Shown piece after piece: positions 37,230 through 46,032 of a stretch of DNA of 64,000 nucleotides. This stretch comes from Sphingomonadales bacterium (GTDB lineage Bacteria > Pseudomonadota > Alphaproteobacteria > Sphingomonadales > Sphingomonadaceae). The notes below the pieces were generated by a model that was not told the DNA's origin, searched no databases, and saw only the letters and a program-made list of their open reading frames with translations. Location: contig JANXSN010000107.1 in NCBI GenBank assembly GCA_025352685.1, positions 27,019-91,018 on the forward strand. Direction: 5' to 3'. The stretch's first letter is position 1. Every line of letters starts with the position of its first letter. A program made the position numbers and the translations under genes.

Positions 37230-38276
37230 ATGTCCGCACCTGTTCAGGAACTGACCACACGCGCTCGCGACGTGTTCCGCGTCGTCGTCGAGACCTATCT
37301 CGATTCCGGCGCGCCCGTTGGATCGCGCACCATATCCAAACTTTCCGGCCTGAACCTGTCGCCCGCATCGATCCGCAACGTCATGCAGGATCTTGAGGAG
37401 GCAGGTCTGCTGGCGCACCCGCACACGTCGGCAGGACGCATGCCGACCGAAACAGGACTACGGCTATTCGTCGACGGGATGATGCAGGCGGCCGAACCCA
37501 CCATTGAAGAACGTGCCGTCATTGAACGACGGCTGTCGTCAGCCGGGCCGGTTGAGGATGCTTTGGCTGCGGCCAGCGCAGCGCTTTCGGGGTTGTCGGC
37601 ATGCGCGGGTCTCGTGCTTGTTCCGCCGCGCCAAGTGCGCGTGCGCCAGTTTGCGTTCGTGGCGCTGTCGCCGGCGCAAGCGCTGGCGGTTCTCGTCGGT
37701 GACGATGGTTCGGTAGAGAACCGCGTCATCGCCATGCCCGAGGGGCTGAGCACGGATGCCTTGACCGAAGCGTGTAATTACATGTCGGCGCGGCTTGCGG
37801 GGCTGACACTGGTGGAGGCGCAGGCCCGGATTGCGAGCGAGCTGCGCAATGAAAAAGCTGCACTCGATAGCGCTTCGCGTGAATTGATCGAACGCGGTCT
37901 GGCAATATGGTCGCAGGATGGCGCTGCGCGGCCGGTGCTGATCGTGCGCGGCGCGGCAAACCTGATCGACGACGTTGCCATGGCCGACCTCGATCGCGTC
38001 CGGCAATTGCTGGACGAGATTGAGGGTAAAGAAGCAATTGCGTTGCTTCTGGGCTCGGCAAGCAACGCTTCGGCGGCCAAAGTGTTTATAGGCGCGGAGA
38101 ACAAGCTGTTTGCGCTATCGGGTTCGTCAGTGATAGCGGCCCCCTATCATGACAGGGAAGGCCGCGTTGTCGGCGTCGTCGGTGTAATTGGCCCAACTCG
38201 GTTGAACTATGCCCGCGTCGTCCCAATGGTGGAATTCACGGCTCAAACATTATCACAGAGACTTTGGCGAGATTGA
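37230..38276 (+). CDS. hrcA: heat-inducible transcription repressor HrcA
   Basis: A 348-residue HrcA. The winged-helix N-terminus has VETYLDSGAPVGSRTIS and LSPASIRNVMQDLEEAGLL. HTSAGRMPTETGLRLFVD follows. The C-terminal dimer part has GVVGVIGPTRLNYARVVPMV. HrcA binds CIRCE operators and needs GroE for folding; I saw no CIRCE in this window, so its target (probably groESL) lies elsewhere. ATG 37230 begins the conserved part. grpE follows after 5 bp. Confidence 0.94.
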   Translation: MSAPVQELTTRARDVFRVVVETYLDSGAPVGSRTISKLSGLNLSPASIRNVMQDLEEAGLLAHPHTSAGRMPTETGLRLFVDGMMQAAEPTIEERAVIERRLSSAGPVEDALAAASAALSGLSACAGLVLVPPRQVRVRQFAFVALSPAQALAVLVGDDGSVENRVIAMPEGLSTDALTEACNYMSARLAGLTLVEAQARIASELRNEKAALDSASRELIERGLAIWSQDGAARPVLIVRGAANLIDDVAMADLDRVRQLLDEIEGKEAIALLLGSASNASAAKVFIGAENKLFALSGSSVIAAPYHDREGRVVGVVGVIGPTRLNYARVVPMVEFTAQTLSQRLWRD

Positions 38277-38281
38277 CGAAG

Positions 38282-38827
38282 ATGAACGAGAATGAGAGTG
38301 CGCACGACATGATGGCCCAGGACGAGATGATCGCCGAAGGGGCACCGTCGGAACCCGACACAAACACACAGTATGCCGCGCTTGAGGCTGAATTGGCAGA
38401 AGCCAAACAGGCCGTTCTGTATGCGCAGGCCGAAACTCAAAACGTTCGCCGACGCATGGAAAAGGACGCGCAAGACGCGCGCTCCTACGCTGCGACCGCA
38501 TTCGCCCGGGACGTGTTGTCGGTTGCCGACAATCTAACCCGCGCGCTCGAAGCCATTCCTCAGGACTTGCGCGATGACGACAAGTTCAAGGGCTTGGTTG
38601 TCGGGCTCGAGGCGACGGGGCGCGAGCTCGACAAGGTATTCGAACGTAACGGTATCTCACGCATTGTTGCCATCGGAGAAAAGCTCGATCCGAACAAGCA
38701 TCAGGCGATGATCGAACTGCCGAGCGATCAGGAACCGGGCACGATCATACACGAAATGCAGGCCGGCTATATGATCAAGGACAGATTGCTGCGGGCAGCA
38801 ATGGTTGGGGTCGCGCGAGCTGCTTAG
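38282..38827 (+). CDS. grpE: nucleotide exchange factor GrpE
   Basis: A 181-residue GrpE. The acidic N-terminus leads to the long coiled coil (LEAELAEAKQAVLYAQAE, then NVRRRMEKDAQDA). The beta part has GEKLDPNKHQAM and PGTIIHEMQAGYMIKDRLLR. It releases ADP from DnaK. It follows hrcA by 5 bp, and dnaK lies 1.3 kb downstream after three minus-strand genes. ATG 38282 chosen over an in-frame start at 38264. Confidence 0.94.
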   Translation: MNENESAHDMMAQDEMIAEGAPSEPDTNTQYAALEAELAEAKQAVLYAQAETQNVRRRMEKDAQDARSYAATAFARDVLSVADNLTRALEAIPQDLRDDDKFKGLVVGLEATGRELDKVFERNGISRIVAIGEKLDPNKHQAMIELPSDQEPGTIIHEMQAGYMIKDRLLRAAMVGVARAA

Positions 38828-39024
38828 CTCAGCGTAGCGTTGATCCGGTCGATGCAGGCGCGGGCGTCGGTCAGGATTACCATCAGCTCGTTACGTCGCG
38901 GGTAGTAGCCTTTGGCGTCACGCGCCTCACGAGCCGATTTTGCGAACTCGCGCAGTCCCTTCCATACGTCGGCGGGGATTGAAATTTCGGTTATGGCGTC
39001 GAAAGACTCGGGCTCAAAGGTCAT
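38824..39024 (-). CDS. conserved-looking small protein of unknown function
   Basis: A 66-residue soluble protein. FDAITEISIPADVWKGLREF and a charged YYPRRNELMVILTDARACID stretch suggest a compact alpha-beta fold. I do not recognise a family. Its stop overlaps the grpE stop (4 bp, convergent), and a 23-bp gap parts it from the next minus-strand gene. Coding looks real from composition. Confidence 0.55.
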   Translation of the reverse strand: MTFEPESFDAITEISIPADVWKGLREFAKSAREARDAKGYYPRRNELMVILTDARACIDRINATLS

Positions 39025-39047
39025 GCATTGAGCTTGGCCCCGATTGG

Positions 39048-39518
39048 TTAATCAATGATTGCCGCGCTGCCAACCGGAAGGATAGCAGGATAGTGAGCCT
39101 GCGGCGCCGCACCGCGGACACGATGTCCGACGCTCAGCAGGAAGGCGTGGCGGACAATTTCTGCCTGCTGCTCGATGCCATAGCGTTCAAGTGGCCACCC
39201 CGATCTGAGCGTATAACGGTAGCGGCAGAACGGGTGTCGGACGAGTGGCAGGAAGATCCCTTTTTGTCGCTGCCACACATGCGTCATCTCGTGAATAAAC
39301 AGACCCTGAGCATCGAGGCTCTGCGCGCTGAAGTCGTCAGAATAGATCTTCCCCTGGGGGTGGAACCATATCTGACCATCAGGCGCCATCACGGTGGAGC
39401 GGGGTTGGAAGAAAATCCATTTTTGCCGGTGCAGCCGGACCCGGTCGTAATCGATAGCCTGGGCAAACACGCTGCGGGAGAGGGCGATTTCTCCTTGGGT
39501 AAGCGGGCGTCCCGACAT
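39048..39518 (-). CDS. HExxH-like zinc-peptidase-fold protein
   Basis: A 156-residue protein. The key motif is FIHEMTHVWQRQKG, an HExxH zincin motif near residue 78, and an E further on. The N-terminus SGRPLTQGEIALSRSVF and the DGQIWFHP segment are typical of proteins often annotated as vgr-related in sphingomonads. I cannot name a substrate. It has no signal peptide. It lies on the minus strand between a small unknown gene and the copper chaperone gene, 3 bp apart from the latter, so the pair may be an operon. Confidence 0.7.
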   Translation of the reverse strand: MSGRPLTQGEIALSRSVFAQAIDYDRVRLHRQKWIFFQPRSTVMAPDGQIWFHPQGKIYSDDFSAQSLDAQGLFIHEMTHVWQRQKGIFLPLVRHPFCRYRYTLRSGWPLERYGIEQQAEIVRHAFLLSVGHRVRGAAPQAHYPAILPVGSAAIID

Positions 39519-39521
39519 GTG

Positions 39522-39986
39522 CTAGATCAACGAGCCTGCTGCACGAACCGGCGCATAGGTTTGTAGGATCAACCCACTGGCAAAGGTGAAATTGAGCTGT
39601 ACGGTATCGCCCGTCTTGACGCCCGGGTTGATGTTGTACAGCATCAAGTGGCGTTCACGCTCACTGAACCTGACGGTGCCGCCCGCAGGGATCTCGACAC
39701 CGCCGTCGAGCAGCTTCATGCTCGTCATAGCGCCGCTCGAGCCAGCCGAAGGCCCGGCTGATGTCATGCTTTGGTGCATTTCAATGCGGATGACGATCGG
39801 GGAGGTCACTGATAACAGCCGGTCGGCAGTTAGCCCGCCCTTGAGTGTGAAATACCCTGCTGCCGGAGCTTTCGGGTTTGCGGACAGGCGGATCACGGGG
39901 CCGTCTATTTTCAGTTCCTTGGGCTGTGCGCACCCTGAAACGGCCAGAACCGAAACCACTGCATAAATGCTGAGCGCGCGCATCAT
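39522..39986 (-). CDS. PCu(A)C family copper chaperone lipoprotein
   Basis: A 154-residue exported protein. Signal with lipobox L-A-V-S-G-C. The PCuAC fold follows with PVIRLSANPKAPAAGYFTL, RIEMHQSM (the H and M of the copper site), TSMKLL and RHLMLYNINPGVKTGDTV, where the second His-x-Met pair is seen (HLM). These proteins carry copper(I) to cytochrome oxidase in the periplasm. ATG 39986 or 39983 is the start. It is divergent from dnaK. Confidence 0.85.
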   Translation of the reverse strand: MMRALSIYAVVSVLAVSGCAQPKELKIDGPVIRLSANPKAPAAGYFTLKGGLTADRLLSVTSPIVIRIEMHQSMTSAGPSAGSSGAMTSMKLLDGGVEIPAGGTVRFSERERHLMLYNINPGVKTGDTVQLNFTFASGLILQTYAPVRAAGSLI

Positions 39987-40031
39987 TCAAATCCTGTCCT
40001 GCTTAAGAAATCTAGCTAAGCGGGGCCACGC

Positions 40032-40059
40032 CTTGTGGCAAGGGAACGCCCACCTATAT
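40032..40059 (+). promoter_or_regulatory. RpoH (sigma-32) promoter of dnaK
   Basis: CTTG at 40032-40035, 17 bases, then CCTATAT at 40053-40059. This matches the alphaproteobacterial heat-shock pattern CTTG-N17/18-CYTATNT. The dnaK ATG is at 40134, about 75 bp downstream. Confidence 0.75.
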
Positions 40060-40133
40060 CGCTTTGTGACACGTTCAACCGGGCTCGGCGCTTTTAGCGA
40101 CGTCCCACCAACAACCTAGGGCAAGACAACGCT

Positions 40134-42044
40134 ATGGCAAAAGTTATTGGGATCGACCTTGGCACGACGAATTCGTGTGTGGCGGTTATGGAGGGCGGCA
40201 AGCCCAAGGTCATTGAAAATGCCGAGGGCGCGCGCACCACGCCGTCGATTGTTGCATTTGCAAAGGATGGCGAGCGTTTGATTGGCCAGCCGGCCAAGCG
40301 GCAAGCAGTGACCAACCCTGACAACACGATTTTTGCGGTAAAGCGCCTGATCGGTCGCCGGTTTGACGACCCGATAACCAAGAAGGATACCGAGCTGGTT
40401 CCGTACAGCATCGCCAAGGGTCCGAACGGCGACGCATGGGTGAAAGCCGGCGGCGAAGATTATTCGCCGGCGCAGATCAGCGCATTCATTCTCCAGAAGA
40501 TGAAAGAAACCGCCGAGAGCTATCTCGGCGAGACTGTGACCCAAGCCGTCGTTACCGTCCCAGCTTACTTTAATGACGCGCAACGTCAGGCGACAAAGGA
40601 CGCGGGCAAGATCGCGGGCCTGGACGTCTTGCGCATCATCAACGAGCCCACAGCGGCTGCGCTCGCCTATGGCCTCGAGAAGCAGGATGGCAAGACGATT
40701 GCTGTTTATGATCTCGGCGGCGGCACTTTCGATATTTCGATTCTCGAAATCGGCGACGGTGTATTTGAGGTGAAGTCGACCAACGGAGACACGTTCCTGG
40801 GCGGCGAGGATTTCGACAACAAGATCGTCGAGTATTTGGCCGACGCGTTTAAGAAGAAGGAAGGGCTTGACCTCAAAACTGACAAGCTTGCGCTGCAGCG
40901 GCTGAAGGAAGCGGGCGAGAAGGCCAAGATCGAGCTGTCGTCTTCGGCAACGACGGAGATCAACTTGCCGTTCATCACGGCGCGCATGGAAGGCGGCACG
41001 ACGACGCCGCTTCATCTGGTCGAGACATTGACTCGCGCTGACCTCGAAAAGCTGGTTGAAAGTCTGGTCACGCGCACGCTGGAGCCTTGCAAAAAGGCTT
41101 TGGCAGATGCGGGGCTGAACGCGGACAAGATCGATGAGGTCGTCCTCGTTGGGGGTATGACCCGCATGCCGCGCGTGCGCGAAGTTGTTAAGAATTTCTT
41201 TGGCAAGGAGCCGCACACCGGCGTTAATCCCGATGAAGTCGTGGCAATGGGTGCAGCGATCCAGGCGGGTGTTCTCCAGGGTGACGTCAAAGACGTGCTG
41301 CTGCTCGACGTGACGCCGCTTTCACTCGGCATCGAGACGCTTGGCGGCGTGTTCACGCGTATGATCGATCGAAACACCACGATCCCGACAAAGAAGTCTC
41401 AGACGTATTCGACCGCGGACGACAATCAGGGCGCGGTGACAATTCGGGTGTTTCAGGGCGAGCGCGAAATGGCGGCGGATAACAAGGTCCTCGGTCAGTT
41501 CGATCTCGTCGGTATCCCTCCCGCGCCGCGCGGCGTGCCACAGATCGAAGTCACGTTTGACATCGACGCCAACGGCATCGTCAACGTCAGTGCGAAAGAT
41601 AAAGGTACGGGCAAGGAACAGCAGATCAAGATCCAGGCATCGGGCGGTTTGTCCGATTCCGATATCGACCAGATGGTCAAGGATGCCGAACAGTTCGCCG
41701 ACGAAGACAAGAAGCGGCGCGCTGCGGCTGAAGCGAAGAACAACGCTGAATCGCTGATCCATTCGACCGAACGCCAGCTGACCGATAATGGTGACAAGAT
41801 TGATGCCGCGCTCAAAGCCGAGATCGAAGCGGCCGTCGCAGAAACGAAGACAGCTGTCGAGGGAGGCAATGTCGATGCGATGACCGAAAAGGCCAATGCG
41901 CTGACTCAGGTTGCGATGAAGCTGGGGCAAGCAATCTACGAGAAGGAGCAGGCCGCAACGGCGTCGCCCGGTGGCGAAACGGCTACCGCGAGCAACGAAG
42001 ATGTGGTCGACGCCGAGTTCTCGGAAGTTGAAGACAAGAAGTAA
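40134..42044 (+). CDS. dnaK: chaperone DnaK (Hsp70)
   Basis: A 636-residue Hsp70. The ATPase domain has [49 protein letters not shown] and [11 protein letters not shown]. The substrate domain starts [17 protein letters not shown], and the C-terminal lid ends with the acidic VEDKK. It works with DnaJ (next gene) and GrpE (upstream). An RpoH promoter lies upstream. dnaJ follows after 134 bp that hold an inverted-repeat element. Confidence 0.97.
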   Translation: MAKVIGIDLGTTNSCVAVMEGGKPKVIENAEGARTTPSIVAFAKDGERLIGQPAKRQAVTNPDNTIFAVKRLIGRRFDDPITKKDTELVPYSIAKGPNGDAWVKAGGEDYSPAQISAFILQKMKETAESYLGETVTQAVVTVPAYFNDAQRQATKDAGKIAGLDVLRIINEPTAAALAYGLEKQDGKTIAVYDLGGGTFDISILEIGDGVFEVKSTNGDTFLGGEDFDNKIVEYLADAFKKKEGLDLKTDKLALQRLKEAGEKAKIELSSSATTEINLPFITARMEGGTTTPLHLVETLTRADLEKLVESLVTRTLEPCKKALADAGLNADKIDEVVLVGGMTRMPRVREVVKNFFGKEPHTGVNPDEVVAMGAAIQAGVLQGDVKDVLLLDVTPLSLGIETLGGVFTRMIDRNTTIPTKKSQTYSTADDNQGAVTIRVFQGEREMAADNKVLGQFDLVGIPPAPRGVPQIEVTFDIDANGIVNVSAKDKGTGKEQQIKIQASGGLSDSDIDQMVKDAEQFADEDKKRRAAAEAKNNAESLIHSTERQLTDNGDKIDAALKAEIEAAVAETKTAVEGGNVDAMTEKANALTQVAMKLGQAIYEKEQAATASPGGETATASNEDVVDAEFSEVEDKK

Positions 42045-42063
42045 TGCTGGCGGTTCTTCGATA

Positions 42064-42155
42064 GGCCGTTTCGACAGGTTCAACGGGTACTCGGGACGAG
42101 CGGACTTTTGCGCCGTTCGCTCCCGGTAGGGACTGAACTGGTCGACCGCCCGTCT
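42064..42155. repeat. REP-like imperfect inverted repeat between dnaK and dnaJ
   Basis: The arms are nested. TCGACAGGTTCA (42071-42082) pairs with TGAACTGGTCGA (42134-42145, 10 of 12). CGGGACGAGCGG (42092-42103) pairs with CCGTTCGCTCCCG (42113-42125). Outer GGCC-GTTTCGA and TCGAAGGGCC extend it. It would fold into a long stem in the dnaK-dnaJ mRNA and looks like a chromosomal palindromic repeat. Confidence 0.6.
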
Positions 42156-42178
42156 CGAAGGGCCTTTGGGGCGCGACT

Positions 42179-43300
42179 ATGGCCGACATCGATTACTATG
42201 ACCTGCTTGAAGTCGAGCGGACTGCCGACGACGGGACGATCAAGACGTCCTACCGCAAGCTCGCGATGAAATTTCATCCGGACAAAAATCCCGGTAATAG
42301 CGATGCTGAAGCACGCTTTAAGGCAATTTCGGAAGCTTACGACTGCCTGAAGGATTCGCAGAAGCGTGCAGCTTACGATCGGTTTGGGCACGCCGCCTTT
42401 CAGAATGGCAGGGCCGGAGCCGGCGCGCAGGACTTCGGGGGTTTTTCCGATATCTTCGACAACATCTTTGGCGAATTCATGGGCGGCGGTGGGCGCGGGC
42501 GGCAATCGGGCGCGCGACGCGGGGCCGATCTACGATATGACCTTGAAATTACATTAGAAGATGCGTTTCACGGCAAAGCTACCGAAGTCAGTATCGAGGT
42601 CTCGGCAGTCTGTGATCCATGCGTCGGCACGGGCGCCAAACCGGGAACCTCGGCACGCCAGTGCGGCACGTGTGGCGGTCATGGAAAAGTCCGGGCGCAA
42701 CAAGGGTTTTTCGTCGTCGAACGGACTTGCCCGACGTGTCACGGCGCCGGGCAGGTGATAGCCGAGCCTTGTGGATCGTGTCGCGGTGAAGGCCGTGTCG
42801 ACAAAGCAAAGACTTTGGCTGTCAATATCCCAGCGGGTGTCGACCAAGGCACGCGGATTCGCCTCTCGGGCGAGGGCGAGGCCGGTGCGCGAGGAGCGCC
42901 GGCGGGCGATCTCTACATTTTTTTGCATATAACCAGACATGCGATCTTTGAACGCGAGGGCACGACCTTGTTCTGTCGTGCGCCCATCAGTTTTACGACC
43001 GCAGCGCTCGGCGGAAGCATCGAAATTCCCGGCCTCGATCAAACGCGTCACGAAATCCGCATTCCAGCGGGTATCCAGTCGGGCAAGCAACTGCGCCAGC
43101 GCGGTGTCGGGATGCCCGTTCTCAATGGGCGCGGTACCGGCGATATCGTGGTGCAGGTCGAGGTCGAAACGCCAACCAAGTTGACGCCGAAACAGAAAGA
43201 ATTGCTGGCGGCGTTTCGTGAAACCGAGACTGGCGAGGAATGTCCCAAATCAACGGGCTTCTTCGACAAGTTGCGTTCGGTATTCGACGACATTGTCTGA
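42179..43300 (+). CDS. dnaJ: chaperone DnaJ (Hsp40)
   Basis: A 373-residue class A J protein. The J domain has [19 protein letters not shown], and the HPD motif in [10 protein letters not shown] Gly/Phe-rich linker follows ([15 protein letters not shown]). Four zinc repeats are present: [24 protein letters not shown] and CGSCRGEG. The C-terminal domains end near [17 protein letters not shown]. It stimulates DnaK ATPase and delivers clients. Co-directional with dnaK after an inverted repeat. Confidence 0.96.
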   Translation: MADIDYYDLLEVERTADDGTIKTSYRKLAMKFHPDKNPGNSDAEARFKAISEAYDCLKDSQKRAAYDRFGHAAFQNGRAGAGAQDFGGFSDIFDNIFGEFMGGGGRGRQSGARRGADLRYDLEITLEDAFHGKATEVSIEVSAVCDPCVGTGAKPGTSARQCGTCGGHGKVRAQQGFFVVERTCPTCHGAGQVIAEPCGSCRGEGRVDKAKTLAVNIPAGVDQGTRIRLSGEGEAGARGAPAGDLYIFLHITRHAIFEREGTTLFCRAPISFTTAALGGSIEIPGLDQTRHEIRIPAGIQSGKQLRQRGVGMPVLNGRGTGDIVVQVEVETPTKLTPKQKELLAAFRETETGEECPKSTGFFDKLRSVFDDIV

Positions 43301-43309
43301 GGAGCTATC

Positions 43310-43351
43310 CGCCCACTCTGCTTTTGGAATCAAGTTCCGGCAGAGCGGGCG
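43310..43351 (+). terminator. hairpin after dnaJ
   Basis: CGCCCACTCTGC (43310-43321) pairs with GCAGAGCGGGCG (43340-43351) with one mismatch and an 18-base loop. It lies 10 bp after the dnaJ stop. No T run follows, so it may be a weak terminator or RNA-end protecting hairpin. Confidence 0.45.
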
Positions 43352-43367
43352 GGTGCCCGGGTCTTAC

Positions 43368-43448
43368 TTAAGCGATGAGAACGCCTGCAAGCAGGACCTG
43401 GGTGAGGATCGCGACGACGGTGAAAACCGCCACTTCGAACATCTGCAC
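43368..43448 (-). CDS. possible 26-residue membrane peptide
   Basis: On the minus strand GTG 43448 (or ATG 43442, two codons later) opens MQMFEVAVFTVVAILTQVLL then AGVLIA and TAA. AGGAGACC stands 5-9 bp before the GTG, a strong ribosome site. One hydrophobic helix fills the peptide. Upstream is AT-rich DNA with a palindrome, a possible promoter. Such small one-helix proteins are often missed; coding is plausible, not shown. Confidence 0.45.
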   Translation of the reverse strand: MQMFEVAVFTVVAILTQVLLAGVLIA

Positions 43449-43649
43449 CTTTGGTCTCCTGTTACCGGCAAGGGCCGGTGCCCGCTCCAACCGATGTTGC
43501 AGCGCAGCAAAATCTAGTAATTTAGTGGGCTATTACAAGCGTAATAATATTACGTAGAGATGCAGTATTTGCAACTGACCGCAGAGACCTCGCGAAGCGG
43601 TCGGGTTCGCCGTGCCCTCGTTACAGCGTTGCTCCCCCGCTCTTCGAGC

Positions 43650-44966
43650 TCATTGTCGCCCGAATACTCGCTCAAAAATCCTATCGACCTGCTTGAAATG
43701 ATAGCCGAGGTCAAACTTGTCCTCAACGTCGGCAGCAGCCAGGTGGGCAGTGACCTCAGCGTCATTTTTCAGCAACTCCATGAGAGACAGAGTCCCATCG
43801 GACTCCCATACTTGCATCGCATTGCGCTGTACCGCTTTGTAGGCGTCTTCGCGGCTCATGCCTGCCTGGGTGAGGGCAAGCAGCACGCGCTGCGAGTGGA
43901 CAAGACCGCCCATGCGGTCGAGATTCTTCTGCATTCGGACGGGATAGATCAAGAGCTTGTCGACGACGCCCGTCAATCGTGCCAGCGCAAAGTCGAGCGT
44001 GATCGTAGCATCGGGGCCGATGTAGCGTTCTACCGACGAATGGCTGATGTCACGTTCGTGCCACAGCGCAACGTTCTCCAGCGCGGGAGTTACGGCGCTG
44101 CGGACCATGCGGGCAAGGCCGGTCAAATTCTCTGTTAGTACGGGGTTGCGCTTGTGCGGCATCGCCGACGAGCCCTTTTGTCCGGGCGAGAAATACTCCT
44201 CGACTTCGAGGACTTCGGTGCGTTGCAGATGGCGAATTTCGGTCGCGAGCCTTTCGATCGATGACGCGATGACGCCGAGCGTCGCAAAAAACATCGCGTG
44301 CCGGTCGCGCGGGATGACTTGAGTCGACACCGGCTCAATCCCTAGACCCATCTTCGCAGCGACATGCTTTTCGACACGCGGATCAATGTTTGCAAACGTG
44401 CCCACAGCGCCTGAAATTGCGCAGGTCGCGATTTCATCGCGTGCCGCAACGAGCCTGTTCCGATTGCGAGCAAACTCGGCATGGGCCTGCGCGAGTTTCA
44501 GGCCAAAAGTGACCGGTTCGGCGTGGATCCCGTGGCTGCGACCGATGGTCGGCGTAAACTTGTGCTCGAATGCCCGACGCTCGAGAACGTCAAGCAGGGC
44601 ATCGAGGTCGGCAATCAGCAAGTCAGATGCCCGTGCGAGTTGGACTGCGAGGCAGGTATCAAGCACGTCTGACGACGTCATGCCTTGATGCAGGAACCGC
44701 GCCTCATCGCCAACGTGCTCGGCGACCCACGTTAAGAAGGCAATCACATCATGCTTGGTAACGGCCTCGATAGCATCGATCGCGACGACGTCGATAACAG
44801 GGTTCGTCGCCCACCACGCCCAAACGGCCTTCGCCGCTGAATGCGGCACGACACCGAGATCGACAAGCGCGTCCAGCGCGTGCGCCTCGATTTCGAACCA
44901 GATGCGATAACGGCTTTCGGCGCTCCAAAGCGCGGCCATGGCGGGACGGGAATAGCGTTCAATCAT
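43650..44966 (-). CDS. purB: adenylosuccinate lyase
   Basis: A 438-residue fumarase/aspartase-type lyase. MIERYSRPAMAALWSAESRY is the usual start; TSSDVLDTCLAVQL and the signature GSSAMPHKRNP are present, with the flexible loop intact. It acts twice in purine synthesis, on SAICAR and adenylosuccinate. ATG 44966 begins the conserved protein; the frame is open to 45101. The divergent neighbour is a secreted EF-hand-like protein, with tandem repeats between. Confidence 0.95.
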   Translation of the reverse strand: MIERYSRPAMAALWSAESRYRIWFEIEAHALDALVDLGVVPHSAAKAVWAWWATNPVIDVVAIDAIEAVTKHDVIAFLTWVAEHVGDEARFLHQGMTSSDVLDTCLAVQLARASDLLIADLDALLDVLERRAFEHKFTPTIGRSHGIHAEPVTFGLKLAQAHAEFARNRNRLVAARDEIATCAISGAVGTFANIDPRVEKHVAAKMGLGIEPVSTQVIPRDRHAMFFATLGVIASSIERLATEIRHLQRTEVLEVEEYFSPGQKGSSAMPHKRNPVLTENLTGLARMVRSAVTPALENVALWHERDISHSSVERYIGPDATITLDFALARLTGVVDKLLIYPVRMQKNLDRMGGLVHSQRVLLALTQAGMSREDAYKAVQRNAMQVWESDGTLSLMELLKNDAEVTAHLAAADVEDKFDLGYHFKQVDRIFERVFGRQ

Positions 44967-45060
44967 GACCGCAGCCGGTAGCAGGGACGAAGCGGGCCGA
45001 CAACGCGGTCGAGTCAGCAACCTGGTTAAGCCGTGGTCCGTTGAAGTTGCGGAATAGAAA

Positions 45061-45104
45061 ATAGTCGTTTCACCAACATCCAATAGTCGTTTCGCCAGCA
45101 TTCA
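45061..45104. repeat. tandem 22-bp repeat in the purB / EF-hand gene promoter region
   Basis: Two head-to-tail copies, 45061-45082 and 45083-45104, each starting ATAGTCGTTTC; 19 of 22 positions are identical and the three changes are transitions. It lies 16 bp upstream of the EF-hand-like gene start and about 95 bp from the purB start. Confidence 0.7.
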
Positions 45105-45120
45105 ATGATGGAGAATGCCC

Positions 45121-45549
45121 ATGAAAACCTCTCTGATCGCGGTCAGCGCTCTTGCGCTCTCAACGCCGGCTTTGGCGCAAATGGAACCCGAAACACCGAC
45201 TTCTGCGACAACCAAAAGATCAACAGTGACGACGGCACCCTCCGCACAGACAGCGGGCCAACCGGCGACGACGACCCGTGAAACCACCACCACGTCGGTA
45301 ACGCCCGCCGATCCAAAGGCATTAACTGCTTGGGAATTCCCGACTTGTGAAAAGGATGGCAATCGTGTTCGCGATAAGGCCGAGTTCACGACTTGTATTA
45401 TAACACTTAAAGCCAAGTCCGGGGGGAAGCCGCTATCGCCGACTGGACTGGCAGCTTGGGTGAGCGGGGCTTTCACGGCGACCGACAAGGACAAGAGCAA
45501 GACGATAACGCTTGCCGAACTTCACGCCTATTTGACCAAAGGAGCATAA
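45121..45549 (+). CDS. secreted Thr-rich protein with an EF-hand-like loop
   Basis: A 142-residue protein. Signal peptide MKTSLIAVSALALSTPALAQ; then a Thr-rich linker (TTKRSTVTTAPSAQTAG, TTTRETTTTSV). The folded C-terminal half has FPTCEKDGNRVRDKAEFTTC, an EF-hand-like acidic segment with two cysteines, and DKDKSKTITLAELHAYL, a second calcium-loop-like segment. Such proteins probably bind calcium in the periplasm, role unknown. ATG 45121 has GGAG eight bases upstream; ATG 45115 is an alternative. Confidence 0.7.
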   Translation: MKTSLIAVSALALSTPALAQMEPETPTSATTKRSTVTTAPSAQTAGQPATTTRETTTTSVTPADPKALTAWEFPTCEKDGNRVRDKAEFTTCIITLKAKSGGKPLSPTGLAAWVSGAFTATDKDKSKTITLAELHAYLTKGA

Positions 45550-46032
45550 GCTTCGGGCGCAAAGGGCTGCATTTGACGATTTGGCCCCTGTTTTCATGGT
45601 ACCGCGGGCTATATTTGGTCGAGCTAAAATCTGTTTTCTGGACGCAGCCCTTGGCGCTGACTGTTTTCAAATCGGATGCGCATCGCCGGCGCTGCGGTCC
45701 ACTCAGAGCCCCAGAGCCCCAGAGCCTCAGTGCGGTTGCAAATGCCGCATCCTCAGACCCGAGCTCGCCAACTGTTGAGCCGGTCAAGTGCGGCGTTGCT
45801 GGCAGCTTTGGGTGGCAGCGGCGGCTGGCCAATGCTGCGACCGAACCAAACGGTTCAACGTCGGCGTTTGCGGCGCCACTGCTTCGACGTGCAGCAACGC
45901 GAGTCGAAGGCCATTGTTCAGAGTGCATGCATCTGCAAACCATCATAACCTGCCGAAGCGGAATTCGGGTCAAACGGCTTGCCTCTGTCCGATAATGCGA
46001 CAAACTGGTGGGGGAGGATAAAGAGGGTTTGC
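45550..46032. other. 483-bp region without a supported gene
   Basis: Open frames here (for example 45473-46084 minus) have no motif and no good ribosome site. A micro-repeat AGAGCCCC is repeated three times at 45705-45728 (the third copy with one change). AGAGGG at 46023-46027 is the ribosome site of the following large gene. I see no RNA gene. Confidence 0.5.

Noticed and set aside
37180..37240. CIRCE operator before hrcA
   Set aside because: No TTAGCACTC-N9-GAGTGCTAA pattern is present.
40116..41216. Long minus-strand open frame (366 codons) antisense to dnaK
   Set aside because: It lies wholly opposite a perfect DnaK, has no motif, and such frames arise from codon bias in GC-rich genes.
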